Shown here one piece after another: positions 46,701-58,577 of a stretch of DNA of 64,000 nt. Positions within the stretch are counted from its first letter, which is position 1, and each line of letters opens with the position of its first letter. Position numbers and translations under genes: made by a program. This stretch comes from Hevea brasiliensis (Eukaryota; Streptophyta; Magnoliopsida; Malpighiales; Euphorbiaceae). The DNA is taken from contig NC_079505.1 in the NCBI RefSeq assembly GCF_030052815.1, forward strand, positions 67,257,154 to 67,321,153, read 5' to 3'. The notes beneath the pieces were generated by a model that did no database searches, had not been told where the DNA came from, and saw only the letters and a program-made list of their open reading frames with translations.

Positions 46701-49275
46701 CTAACTGAAAAAAATGGCCTTTAACTTTGTCCATTGTTTATTCTAAAAAAAGAAAAAGGGTTTGTCTGTTGTTATATTCAACAATTTAAAATAAAATTCA
46801 AAATTAAAATAAAAGATATAAATTAAAATAATTATAAAATATAATAAACTAATTTTAATATAAAATAAATTAATTTTTAAAATTCCTTTCCATATATTTA
46901 ATTTAGTTTAAATTTACTTATCAAACAAGAATACTATAGTAAAAAAAATTATTAATAAATTATTTTCATTAATTAATTGGTAGGATTTAGCTTTATTCGT
47001 TGTTATATTCTTCCGTATAATCAACAATTTAAAGTAAAATTTAAATATAAATTTAAATAATTATAAAATAAAATTTACTAATTTAAATATAAAAATAAAT
47101 TAAATCGATAAAATTTATATATAAAAAAATTTTTCATTTAGTTTAGGATTACTTATAAAATTATAATAAAAAACTTTTATTAATAATTATTAATTATTTT
47201 TATTTTAATATTATAATTTTTAATAGTATTATGTAAATGAAATGGGGAAAAATATAAGAGAACGTTAGTATTGATTTGGTTAAATGTGAAGTTTAGCACT
47301 TAATATGAAATATTATCTTTCTATAAAAGGGAGATATTTGCAAAACAAATAAAAGCACAAAAATATTAGGGAAATGCATTTCAAAAACAAAGCACTCTTA
47401 TATTGTTTGAACTCCTTGTTTCTGTAAATAAAAATATAATATAAATTAAATAATTTTCATAGCATATTCAGTATTTATTTTGTGAAAAAAAAAATCATCC
47501 TTATGAAAATTTTATCTTAGTCTATTGATGCATTTACGGGCCAACAATAAAAGCAAATTGTAAAAAATATTTTTATTTATTTAATTTGGAGATAAAAAAT
47601 TAAGTTGATTTGTTAAGTCAAACGGATAAATTTTACATTGGATTTTGAAAATTATCGACTTAATTTTTAATTTTTAAATATTTTAAATTTTATATAAATC
47701 AAAATAAATTATTAATTATTTTGAATCAAATAAATTGAAAATAAATTGACATATAAGTCACGTTATCATTTGCTTGGCCTATATATCTGACAAGCATTTA
47801 GAAAATAATTTCTTTAATTTTTTTTGTAACTTGTTAGAAATGAAAAACATAGCAAAACGTATGTACTTTATAAAGATATTCACATGAAAAGAAAAAGAAA
47901 ATTTTGTTTTATTTTTCTGATTTTTTGCTTTTAAATTTTATTTTCCTAAGTAAATATTTTGTTTAAAAAAATTATATTATTAAAATAGTATACAGTGAAG
48001 AAAAATATTAAGTAATATACATATATTAAATATGTACAATCCGTACCTCTTGAGTCCACAAATTTTGTAATGTTGTTTTCGCTCAAGTCCAATTCCTCTA
48101 ATTGGCTTAAACCCAATTCTAATTAAGTAAGAAAGCACATATAATTAGATAACTGTAAAATTTTATGATCAAATTGTGAGAAATAGAAAGGAAAAAAAGA
48201 ATGAAAAATTATATCTAACCTTTCAAATCGAATGGTCCTTTCAATTGAATGTTTGCTATGTATAAACCTTTGAGAGATGACAGCCCATTGAGAAATGATA
48301 AATTGTTGATACTAAAATTATTATAACCCAAATCAAGATACTGCAAATTACTCAGCTTCAGTAATTCTTCACCACCTGTAAAAGTTATTATTTAATTGTA
48401 GCTAATTTAACAAAAAAAATATGAAAGAAATAAAAGATCAATTCCTACCATGTGAAGATTTAAAGCCTTCCATTGTATTATATGATAAATCTAACTCCTT
48501 CAAACTTGCTAGATAATTTAATTCTGTTCAATAATACGTTAGTCGTTAAGATGTAGAAAGAGCGTTTACAATGCATTAATTTTGTTTGAGATAATGATGA
48601 TGATGGCAATAAGGAGGGTAGAAAATCAATCTCACGTACCTTCAATATTAATTATTCCTTTCAATCTATTTTCATATAGATATAAAAATTTTAAAGATGA
48701 AAGACCACTTAGAGATGATAAGATGTTGTTATTGAAATGGTTGAAACTTAAATCAAGAAGCTCCAAATTGTCAAGTACTGATAACCTTTCAAAACCTACA
48801 CAAAGAGTTGTAGTTAAACATTAAATAAATTTAATAAAGAAATAAATAAATAAGGGAAGGGAAAAAGCTCATTAAGTGCATTTCAAACAATTTGCAAATG
48901 TTATAATAATGAAATTGATGGACCTTCATTCTTAATGCAACCAGCTATATTATTTCCCCATAAGGAAAGATTCTTCAGTTGTTGAAAGGGTAGAAACAAA
49001 GAAGCATTTAGATACCAATCTCCTCCTCTTCTCATAAAGTCAAGAGAGAGTTCCACAACATGCCCTGTGGTGGTGTTGCACTTTACCCCTCCCCAATTAC
49101 AGCAGTCAGTATTTACACCCCAAAGAGGCATATCATAAGAAGAAGAAGAAGAAATGAACTCAAACTTGAGTTGCAAAAGAGCAATTCTCTCATGCTCCAA
49201 ACAACCATCAAAGCACCAACTCCCTCGCAATAGTAAAATCATCACCAATATCCAACACTCTTTCATTATCTCCAT
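40619..49275 (-). CDS. LRR receptor-like protein (RLP), six exons, C-terminal frameshift
   Basis: Exons on minus: 49275-48924, 48795-48640, 48523-48449, 48375-48220, 48118-48047, 42540-40619. All junctions are GT-AG and every intron is phase 1; 2733 nt, 910 residues. The protein starts with a signal peptide ([16 protein letters not shown]), then an LRRNT with [10 protein letters not shown], about 25 extracellular LRRs, an island region near residue 700-730, four more LRRs, and a cap where the usual Cys is Tyr (NPLLYGWP). No kinase follows, so it belongs with plant RLPs, which signal through partner kinases in immunity or development. A 1-bp expansion of an A7 run (40745-40751) puts the last ~43 codons out of frame. 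The alternative frame (40764-40546) encodes the membrane span [18 protein letters not shown] and a short cytosolic tail. As it stands the product would lose its anchor; a sequencing error is possible. Intron 5 is unusually long (5.5 kb). Confidence 0.9.
44450..47215. repeat. 1.35-1.45-kb tandem duplication inside RLP copy 3 intron 5
   Basis: Sequence around 44460-45780 recurs at about 45800-47215: for example the block aatttttccatatctacaag at 44499 and 45840, and the tagctttt/tagcttta...cgttgttatattctt block at 45568 and 46988. The corresponding intron of copy 2 (37560-38680) has only one unit, so the duplication followed the gene duplication. No exon is recognisable inside. Confidence 0.7.
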
Positions 49276-49319
49276 TTCTAATAATTTATATGTGGAATCC
49301 TAATGCAGAAGGCTTTAGC

Positions 49320-49327
49320 CTTTTATA
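49320..49327 (-). promoter_or_regulatory. Probable TATA box of RLP copy 3
   Basis: Minus-strand TATAAAAG in the context CCTATAAAAGGC, about 45 bp upstream of the start codon at 49275. This implies a very short 5' UTR. Confidence 0.6.
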
Positions 49328-50344
49328 GGCAGGGAAGAGTCCAGTGGGACCCAAGCCAAAAAAAAAGAAAAGAAAAGAAAATCAACACCATGTGGTTTGG
49401 TTTTAACTCAAAAGTCATTAATCAATTAATGCTATTATTTTCCACAAGTTGCATTTTCTTTTAATAAAGGTGATAAATTTGGACCTCATTTTCCAGCTCA
49501 ACTAAATTCCATCTTACTTAACAATTTTCATATATAATATTTTTAAATAAATTTTATAGTTTGTGGTTGCTATTTTTGTAAAAAAATATTTTTTCAAAAA
49601 AATTCACATAAAATAATTGTGAATTATCAACCGTGTTGTTTGGTTCTAACTCTTGAATCATAACTCAATTCATAATCAATTAATGATATCATTTTCAACA
49701 AGTCTAATGCTTCTCTCATCTATATTTCATAAGCAAAGATATTATTTTCCAAAAGTTGCAAGTCTTCTCTTTTAGATAAAGGTGATAAATATGGACCTCA
49801 TTTTCCAACTTGATTAAATTCCATCCTACTTAATAATTTTCAGATACAATCACTTTTTTAATAAAATTTATAATTTATGGTAGCTATTTTTGAAAAAAAA
49901 TATATTTTTTAAAAAATGTACGTGAAATAATTATGAATTATATATGAACCGTGTTATTTGGTTTTAACTCTCAAGTCATAAGTCAATTTGAAATTAATTA
50001 ATTAATCAATGCTATCACTTTCTATCACAAAGTCTCCCATCTATATTCATAAGCAAATGACATTATTTTCCACAAGTTGCAAGACTTCTCTTTTAGATTT
50101 TCCAATTCAATTAGATTCCATCCTACTTAATGATTTTCAGATATTATTATTTTTGTAATGAAATTTAAAGTTTATAATTGCTATTTTCATAAAAATTATT
50201 TTTTAAAAAAATTGTACATAAAATAATTGTGAATTATCAACCGTGTTGTTTGGTTCTAAATCTAATAAGTCATAAGTCAATTCATAATCAATTAATGCTA
50301 TCAATTTCTACTATAAATCTATTGCTTCTCTCATCTATGTTCAG

Positions 50345-50483
50345 AGAAATTCTTACCTAGACTCTATCAATCATGGATCTAAGACACAATCATGTGGGAC
50401 CCATGTATTTAATAAGTGAGTTTCATCATATATCTTGTATTTTAGGTCTACAGTAAATCGAGTCTAGACAAGAAAAATCCTAA
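50345..50483. mobile_element. Small TIR element inside the satellite, amplified with it
   Basis: The ends ttcttacctagactc and gagtctagacaagaaa are inverted repeats of each other with few mismatches. The ~139-bp segment interrupts a monomer between ctatattc and (ta)ttcataagc, suggesting a 5-6 bp target duplication (tattc). The same insertion at the same position recurs near 51593-51735 and 52829-52972, and as a decayed, internally deleted copy near 54080-54180. It therefore inserted once before the higher-order unit multiplied. Confidence 0.7.
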
Positions 50484-50944
50484 TATTTATAAGCAAATGA
50501 TATTATTTTCCATAAGTTGCAAGACTTCTAAAAGGTGATAAATTTGGGACTTATTTTCTAACTCAACTAAATTCCATCTTACTTAACAATTTTCATATAT
50601 AATATTTTTTAATAAAATTTATAGTTTATGGTCACTATTTTAGTAAAAAATATTTTTTCAAAAAAATGTATATAAAATAATTATGAATTATGAACGTGTT
50701 GTGTGGTTCTAACTCTTGAATCATAACTCAATTCATAATCAATTAATGATATCATTTTCAACAAGTCTAATGCTTCTTTCATCTATATTTCATAAGTAAA
50801 TGATATTATTTTTCACAAGTTGCAAGTCTTCTCTTTGAGATAAAGGTGATAAATATGGACCTCATTTTCTAACTTCATTAAATTTCATCCTACTTAATAA
50901 TTTTCATATATAATCACCTTTTTAATAAAATTTATAGTTTATGG

Positions 50945-50987
50945 TTGTGGTTGAACATGATAAAGTATCGAGTGATTATCATTATGA

Positions 50988-51023
<36 letters not shown>

Positions 51024-51126
51024 CAGTGTACAGATAGAGTTCAGTTAGGATTACAACCGGTAGATATACACTACAAGGAGAGGATATACTTGAGTTGATA
51101 TATACAAAGGATAGATAATCCTCATC
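50945..51126. repeat. Inserted block with (AT)n core, amplified with the satellite
   Basis: A ~180-bp non-satellite block (ggttgaacatgataaagtat ... aggatagataatcctcatca) interrupts a monomer between tttatgg and atggtagc. It recurs at about 52199-52364 and 53440-53625. The core differs: a long (AT)n at 50993-51022, a shorter one in copy 2, mixed (CA)n(TA)n in copy 3. It may be an LTR fragment; this is inference. Confidence 0.7.
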
Positions 51127-53488
51127 AATGGTAGCTATTTTTGTAAAAATTATATTTTTAAAAAAATGTATATGAAATAATTGTGAATTATATATGAACC
51201 GTGTTATTTGGTTTTAACTCTCAAGTCATAAGTCAATTTGAAATTAATTAATTAATCAATGCTATCACTTTCTATCACAAAGTCTCCCATCTATATTCAT
51301 AAGCAAATGACATTATTTTCCACAAGTTGCAAGACTTCTCTTTTAGATTTTCCAATTCAATTAGATTCCATCCTACTTAATGATTTTCAGATATTATCAT
51401 TTTTTTAATGAAATTTAAAGTTTATGATTGCTATTTTCGTAAAAATTATTTTTTTAAAAAATTGTACATAAAATAATTGTGAATTATCAACCGTGTTGTT
51501 TGGTTCTAACTCTAATAAGTCATAAGTCAATTCATAATCAATTAATGCTATCAATTTCTACTATAAATCTATTGCTTCTCTCATCTATATTCAGAGAAAT
51601 TCTTACCTAGACTCTATCAATCATGGATCTAAGACACAATCATGTGGGATCCATATATTTAATAAGTGAGTTCCATCATATATCTTGTATTTAAGGTCTA
51701 CAGTGAATCGAGTCTAGACAAGAAAAATCCCAATATTTATAAGCAAATGATATTATTTTCCATAAGTTGCAAGACTTCTAAAAGGTGATAAATTTGGGCC
51801 TTATTTTCTAACTCAACTAAATTCCATCTTACTTAACAATTTTCATATATAATATTTTTTAATAAAATTTATAGTTTATGGTCACTATTTTAGTAAAAAA
51901 TATTTTTCCAAAAAAATGTATATAAAATAATTATGAATTATGAACGTGTTGTGTGGTTCTAACTCTTGAATCATAACTCAATTCATAATCAATTAATGAT
52001 ATCATTTTCAACAAGTCTAATGCTTCTTTCATCTATATTTCATAAGTAAATGATATTATTTTTCACAAGTTGCAAGTCTTCTCTTTGAGATAAAGGTGAT
52101 AAATATGGACCTCATTTTCTAACTTCATTAAATTTCATCCTACTTAATAATTTTCATATATAATCACCTTTTTAATAAAATTTATAGTTTATGGTTGTGG
52201 TTGAATAGGGTAAAGTATCGAGTGATTATCATTATGAGAATATATATATATATATATAGCAGTGTACAGATAGAGTTCAGTTAGGATTACAACCGGTAGA
52301 TATACACTACAAGGAGAGGATATACTTGAGTTGATATATACAAAGGATAGATAATCCTCATCAATGGTAGCTATTTTTGTAAAAATTATATTTTTAAAAA
52401 AATGTATATGAAATAATTGTGAATTATATATGAACCGTGTTATTTGGTTTTAACTCTCAAGTCATAAGTCAATTTGAAATTAATTAATTAATCAATGCTA
52501 TCACTTTCTATCACAAAGTCTCCCATCTATATTCATAAACAAATGACATTATTTTCCACAAGTTGCAAGACTTCTCTTTTTGATTTTCCAATTCAATTAG
52601 ATTCCATCCTATTTAATGATTTTCAGATATTATCATGTTTTTAATGAAATTTAAAGTTTGTGATTACTATTTTCATAAAAATTATTTTTTTAAAAAATTA
52701 TACATAAAATAATTGTGAATTATCAACCATCTTATTTGGTTCTAACTCTAGGTCATAAGTCAATTAATAATCAATTAATGCTATTAATTTCTACTGCAAA
52801 TCTATTGCTTCTCTCATCCATATTCAGAGAAATTCTTACCTAGACTCTATCCATCATGGATCTAAGACACAATCATGTGGGATCTATGTATTTAATAAGT
52901 AAATTCCATCATATATCTTGTATTTTGGGTCTACAGTGAATCGGGTCTAGGCAAGAAAAATCCTAATATTCATAAGCAAATGATATTATTTTCCATAAGT
53001 TGCAAGATGTCTCTTTTAGATAAAGGTGATAAATTTGGGCCTTATTTTCCAGCTCGACTAAATTCTATCTTACTTAATAATTTTCATATATAATATTTTT
53101 TAATAAAATTTTTAGTTTATGATCGCTATTTTAGTAAAAAATATTTTTCCAAAAAAATGTGCATAAAATAATTATGAATTATGAACGTGTTGTGTGTTTC
53201 TAACTCTTGAATCATAACTCAATTCATAATCAATTAATGATATCATTTTCAACAAGTCTAACGCTTCTTTCACCTATATTTCATAAATAAATAATATTAT
53301 TTTCCACAAGTTGCAAGTCTTCTCTTTTAGATAAAGGTGATAAATATGGACCTCATTTTCCAACTTGATTAAATTTCATCCTACTTAATAATTTTCATAT
53401 ATAATCACCTTTTTAATAAAATTTATAGTTTATGGTTGTGGTTGAACGGGGTAAAGTATCGAGTGATTATCATTATAAGAATACACAT

Positions 53489-53519
<31 letters not shown>

Positions 53520-54544
53520 GCAGTGTACAGATAGAGTTCAGTTAGGATTACAACCAGTAGATATACACTGCAAGGAGAGGATATACATGAGTTGATATAT
53601 ATGAAGGATAGATAATCCTTATCAATGGTAGCTATTTTTGTAAAAATTATATTTTTAAAAAAATGTATATGAAATAATTGTAAATTATATAGGAACCGTG
53701 TTGTTTGGTTTTAACTTTTAAGTCATAACTCAATTTGAAATTAATTAATTAATTAATGCTATCATTTTCTACAAGTCTCTCATTTATATTCATAAGCAAA
53801 TGACATTATTTTCTACAAGTTGCAAGTCTTCTCTTTTAGATTTTCCAACTTGATTAGATTTCACCAGACTTAATAATTTTCAGATATTATCATTTTTTTT
53901 AATGAAATTTATAGTCTATGGTTGCTATTTTTGTAAAAAATATTTTAAAGAAAAAAATTGTACATAAAATAATTATGAATTATCAACCGTGTTGTTTGGT
54001 TCTAGTTCTAAGTCAAAAGTCAATTCGTAATCAATCAATGCTATCATTTTCTACTATAAATCTACTGCTTCTCTTTTTTATATTTAAAAAAAATTCTTAA
54101 CATGTATTTAATATGTGAGTTTCACCATATATCTTGTGTTTTGAATTTAAAATAAATCATATTTAGATAAGAAAAATCCTTATATTCATAAGCAAATGAT
54201 ATTATTTTTTACAAGTTGCAAGACTTCTCTTTTAGATAAGGTTATAGATTTGGACCTCATTTTGCAACTCAATTAAATTCCATCCTACATAATAATTTTC
54301 AGATATTATCATTTTTTAATAAAATTTATAGTTTATGGTTGCTATTTTTGTAAAAAAATATTTTTTAAAAGAAAATACATGAAATAATTGTGAATTATGA
54401 ACCGTGTTGTTTGGTTCTAACTCTTAAGTCATAACTTAATTCATAATCAATTAATGTTATTATTTTCTACCACAAGTCTATTGCTTCTCCCATCCATATT
54501 CATAAGCAAATGACATTATTTTTCACAAGTTGCAAGACTTCTCT

Positions 54545-55030
54545 TTTAGATAAAGGTGATAAATTTGGGCATGCATCTTAAAGTGATTTGTAATTATTTT
54601 AACCTATATAAAATCTGAAAATATTTAAACTTGAATAATTCATAAAATTGAAGATTTAATTAAGTATTAACTCAATGATTCATAAAGCTCAATCTGATCG
54701 ACTTGAATTACGACTTAAAAAATTAAATAATTAAAAATTAAGTAAAAAAATATAAAATTTTAGTTAGAAATCTCTTTTAGATAAAGGTGATAATTTTGGG
54801 CATGATTCTTCAACTCGATTAAGATTTAGTGATTTGTAATTATCTCAACCCATATAAAATCTGAAAATATTTAAATTTCAATAATTCATAAAATTGAAGA
54901 TTTAATCAAGTATTAACCCAATGGCTTATAGAATATGATCCAATCAATTTGAATTATAACCTAAAAGTTAGGTAAAAAAATTAAGCAAAAAATAAAATTA
55001 TTTACAAATAACCTCAACTTACAAATTGAT
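54545..55030. repeat. Diverged ~230-bp tandem pair at the array edge
   Basis: The unit with gataaaggtgataa...gggcatg and aatctgaaaatatttaaa starts near 54556 and again near 54782. Related at its left end to the satellite monomer, then different. Confidence 0.65.
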
Positions 55031-56569
55031 TTAAATTTGACTCAAAATTTATTTTATATAGTAATTTGATGGATAAATTGAATTATTTATAGGCAAAAAC
55101 AATTTTATTGAAGATAAGTAAAACAAGGCAGAGAAAAGACTCAAGATCATCAAAACCCAACCCATACAACCTCCATGCAAACTAAAAGCAGCATGAAATA
55201 AAAGCTCCTCAGAAGAAAGCTACAAAACAAACATTGGGACAAAAAATAACACAATAAATCCATGAATATCCTAATGAAGATTGCACCCAGAGATTGAACC
55301 ATGTTGAAATTTAACTTTGCAATTTGGATCAGGAAATGATTTTGATCCTTCATTTCACTGAATGCTTCAATATGCCAAGCTGAATAACTCCTCTGCAACT
55401 AAATGAAGAGTTGTTGACCCTATCCGCAAAAGAGCCACCACATCCAACCATGGCCTCAATTGAGCAATGCAACAAACACAAGGTGGGTACTGCAACCTAA
55501 AAAAACAAAAGACAACCGACTTCCAAGACTCTACTTAATAAAGTGAAACTTAGATTAACATACAATCAAAAATAATTTAAATTTGAATTTATTCAATCCA
55601 ACCTATTTTTCACCTTAATTTTTACCTAATTATCTTATTTTCCTTGAAAACGTGCCTAATTTATCTTATTCATTTGCAGAAACCAATCAATTTTAGAATC
55701 ACTCTTATTTTATTTTTCTATACATAATAACTTTTGTATGTAAATAAAATAATTTCATATAGATTATTTCTTAAATATAAAGTAATATATAATTTTTCAC
55801 TAAATGTCTCTTCATAAGAGTTTTTTGAAATAAAAAATTACAGATGAGTACTTAAATTGAGATCAGATACATAACAATATTGCATGCATTTATCATCGAG
55901 GTATAAAAAAAAGAAATAGAGAGGAACGTAAGAGAAGAAGAATTATTAATGGGAGATCTTTTAATTGTTTAAGTTTCTAATTAGGCAATATATATATATA
56001 TATCATCATCATCATATGTCCATTAATTTATTGATGTTAAATGAGTTATTCTTCATTGGCCAATTTTCAATTACATCGAATTCATTTTTGTAATATTCTA
56101 AAACTTGATCATCTATCTGTTATATATCTTTTTTTTTTTATTATATATTTTTAACTTTTCAGTGTTCGTTTACCTGCCCTTTAAATATGATATATTATGT
56201 TGGTATATGTTAAAATTTTTAAAGAAATAATATGCTTTTGTAAATAAATTTTGGCTACTAAAATAATTCGCACATCAGATGGAAAAATTCGTTGATAAAA
56301 AATATTAAAATAAATCATCCATTAGCTACCTAGATCAATATGATCTGTTGAATATGTATCGTTTCAGCCTACTTTAGTCCTTGGACATTTGTAGAGGTAG
56401 CCCAACACAAATGGCCCATGGCTCTGATTCTCTTAGTATATTATGAGAAATTATACAGGGACTCCGTGATGCCAACTGGGAATCTAGTTGGTATGGCAAC
56501 CCTATAACACATATTAGCATGTGGATTAAGCGAAAAAAAAAAAAGACAAAAAAAATCTTGCTGCAAGCT
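55031..56569. other. Intergenic, with unassigned segment
   Basis: About 55090-55560 is less AT-rich and, on minus, ends with an AATAAA-type signal near 55100. It holds an 82-residue frame (55398-55150) that I cannot assign, possibly the 3' end of a LINE or of a decayed transcript. The remainder is AT-rich with (AT)n and (ATC)n tracts near 55990-56015. Confidence 0.35.
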
Positions 56570-56822
56570 GTAATCAATGGATTAAGATTTGGAATATTCC
56601 AGTCGCACCGAAAATTTGTAATTTTATCTGACGAGTATGTAATGATGCTTGGCTACGAGGGTCAATCTTTTCAAGAGGAAATGTTCTACCTCCACTTCTT
56701 GTCTGATATGCAATAAGACTGAGGAAACTGTAGAATATATTTTCTTTTTCTGTGAACACTCCAGGGCTACTTGGTTTGGTTCCCCATTGGGATATTGTCT
56801 TAGTGATATAGGGTTTTCATCC
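56570..56822 (+). pseudogene. L1-type LINE fragment (zf-RVT region)
   Basis: Plus-strand frames encode WIKIWNIPVAPKICNFI, a stop, RVCNDAWLRGSIFSRGNVLP, a frameshift, then LICNKTEETVEYIFFFCEHS and ATWFGSPLGY. This is the Cys-rich region at the end of plant L1 ORF2 (zf-RVT). It is cut at 56822 by the start of the Athila-type LTR. Confidence 0.8.
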
Positions 56823-58443
56823 TGATGCATACATTTTGCATAATCATTTAGGTTTAATTTCATAGCCATTTTATTTGATTATTAGTCACTTTTAGCTAAT
56901 TTCATTAGTTATTTGTTAGTTTTTCATAATTGTCAATTTTGAATTAATTCGTAAATTTTACTTTGTTTTGTAGGAAAAATTGTGTTTTTGGAAGGACTAA
57001 AAAGAAATTTTGCCATTGAGGAGTGATCTCTACAGCCAAAGATGTCAAAAACAAGTTTTCAAGTTGAAATATGCATTGGCCAAATTGCGCATAACTTGCC
57101 GCATAAGCTATGCAAATCTGCATAAGGAGAAGAAACACTGTTCTAACACCTGCCGAATTGTGCATAAGGAGAGTGCATAGCTTATGCAGATTCACGCCTC
57201 CCTTATACAATCTCACAGAATTGTGCATAACCTATGCGCCTAGTCATGCAGTTTCGCATAAGTGAACCAGAAACCAGCCGAAAACTGCATAAGGGACTGC
57301 ATGACTTATGCAGTCCACTTCTGCAGTCCCACAAAGATTTCATTAATGAGCTGGCAGAAGATTCTCTCTGAAAATCTCTCCTAAAACACACCATTTTAGG
57401 GTTCCACGTCAGAAAATGTTATAAATAGCCTCATTTCCCATTTTAGAATGGAGGAAGAAAGTAGAGGAAGAAAAGGAAAGAAGAGGGCAGTAGCTGAAGA
57501 GTCACAATCATCTCCCACACCATTTCCAACCAGATTTGGAGATTTCTTTCTTTTCTTGCATTTTCCCTACCTTTCTAGTATTGAGTTTCTTGTTTCTTAG
57601 CTTAGATTAAAGCTTTATTTCTATATAAACTCAGAATATCTTGTAAATATTATGGATAGTGAGCAGTTTTACTTTGATTCTGGAGTAAGGGATGTAATAT
57701 TTGAGATATTTTGTGGATTTTGATTGGGTAATCCATATTTTGTGGTCTTAATGAGTTTTATTCATTTCTTGTGTGCTTAATGACATGCTTAGTGTAGGAT
57801 CCCATTAAGTGATGTTCTTAATCCATGGTTGAGGCACCGAAAGGAGAAGGCCTTGTGATAGATAATTAAGAAATTGGACTTAATTAACTTAGATCTAGAA
57901 ATAGACTAAGGATTAAGAGGATTCACAGATTAATTAAAGAACCTAATGGGTCTTAATTAACTCTAACTCCACGAAAGTAGGATTAGATTGATTAAGGCAC
58001 TCTTTGTCCCACTCGAAAGGGTATTCAAAGGATTTAAGAATTAATCTCCTTAAAACCCGTAAGTTCCACATGATTGGATAACCAATTTAAAATCCCAAAA
58101 TAGCTTAAATATGAAATCCCGAACTCCGGAATCGCCTTTTTATCATTGTTAATTTCTAATTGAATTTAATTGCTTGCCATTTTAAATTTTGCCATATTTC
58201 AACTTGCTTATTTTAATTTGATGCAATTTTAGTTTAATCATTACATTGTCGAATAGATCATTAATTTTACACATTTAGAATTCATACTTCAATACCCATC
58301 AATTTATTGCTTTAATTTCATAAATAGTTTAAATTAGGCAACTTTTTATATCAAAAATTCAATCATTAACACAACTCCTCGTGGGAACGATATCTTTTCT
58401 ATATTACTTGTACGACCCGTGCACTTGCGGTTGGGACACATCA
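56823..58443 (+). repeat. 5' LTR of the Athila-type element
   Basis: TG...CA ends (TGATGCATAC ... GGACACATCA), 1621 bp. Near the end is the gtgggaacgatatc...acgacccgtgcacttgcgg sequence seen in many Athila-like LTRs and, in related form, in the solo LTR at 7390-8979. It contains four gcataag/cttatgc hairpin units at 57072-57320. The predicted transcript-like region begins downstream of tataaatagcc at 57420. Confidence 0.85.
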
Positions 58444-58449
58444 AGTTTT

Positions 58450-58467
58450 TGGCGCTGTTGCCGGGGA
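58450..58467 (+). other. Primer binding site, tRNA-Asp type
   Basis: TGGCGCTGTTGCCGGGGA, one mismatch to TGGCGCCGTTGCCGGGGA, which is complementary to the 3' end of tRNA-Asp. Located six bases after the LTR. Confidence 0.9.
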
Positions 58468-58577
58468 GTTGCTTATTTAAGATTGAATTCTTGATTCTTT
58501 TAGTTGTTTATAATTTTATCTTTGTTATTTTTTCATTTTGTATTTGTTTGTTCTTTTTCAGGTACTTTTAATCTTTT

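Larger units (their letters stand above)
49383..54560. repeat. Satellite-like tandem array with higher-order structure
   Basis: The anchor gtgttgtttggttctaactc and near variants recurs at about 49389, 49631, 49949, 50241, 50693, 51197, 51491, 51943, 52433, 52728, 53183, 53695, 53987 and 54400. Monomers are ~240-320 bp, longer where extra sequence is inserted. A higher-order unit of ~1.25 kb is evident: the sequence starting atggttgtgg at 50941, 52191 and 53432 (periods 1250 and 1241) heads near-identical blocks. The array lies immediately upstream of RLP copy 3 and has no coding content. Confidence 0.9.

Noticed and set aside
55150..55398. 82-residue minus-strand hydrophobic frame as a gene
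   Set aside because: No recognisable family or splice context; may be a LINE or UTR remnant, so not called as CDS.
57203..57394. Minus-strand frames within the Athila-type LTR
   Set aside because: Non-coding LTR; the frames arise from the gcataag repeats and have no family resemblance.
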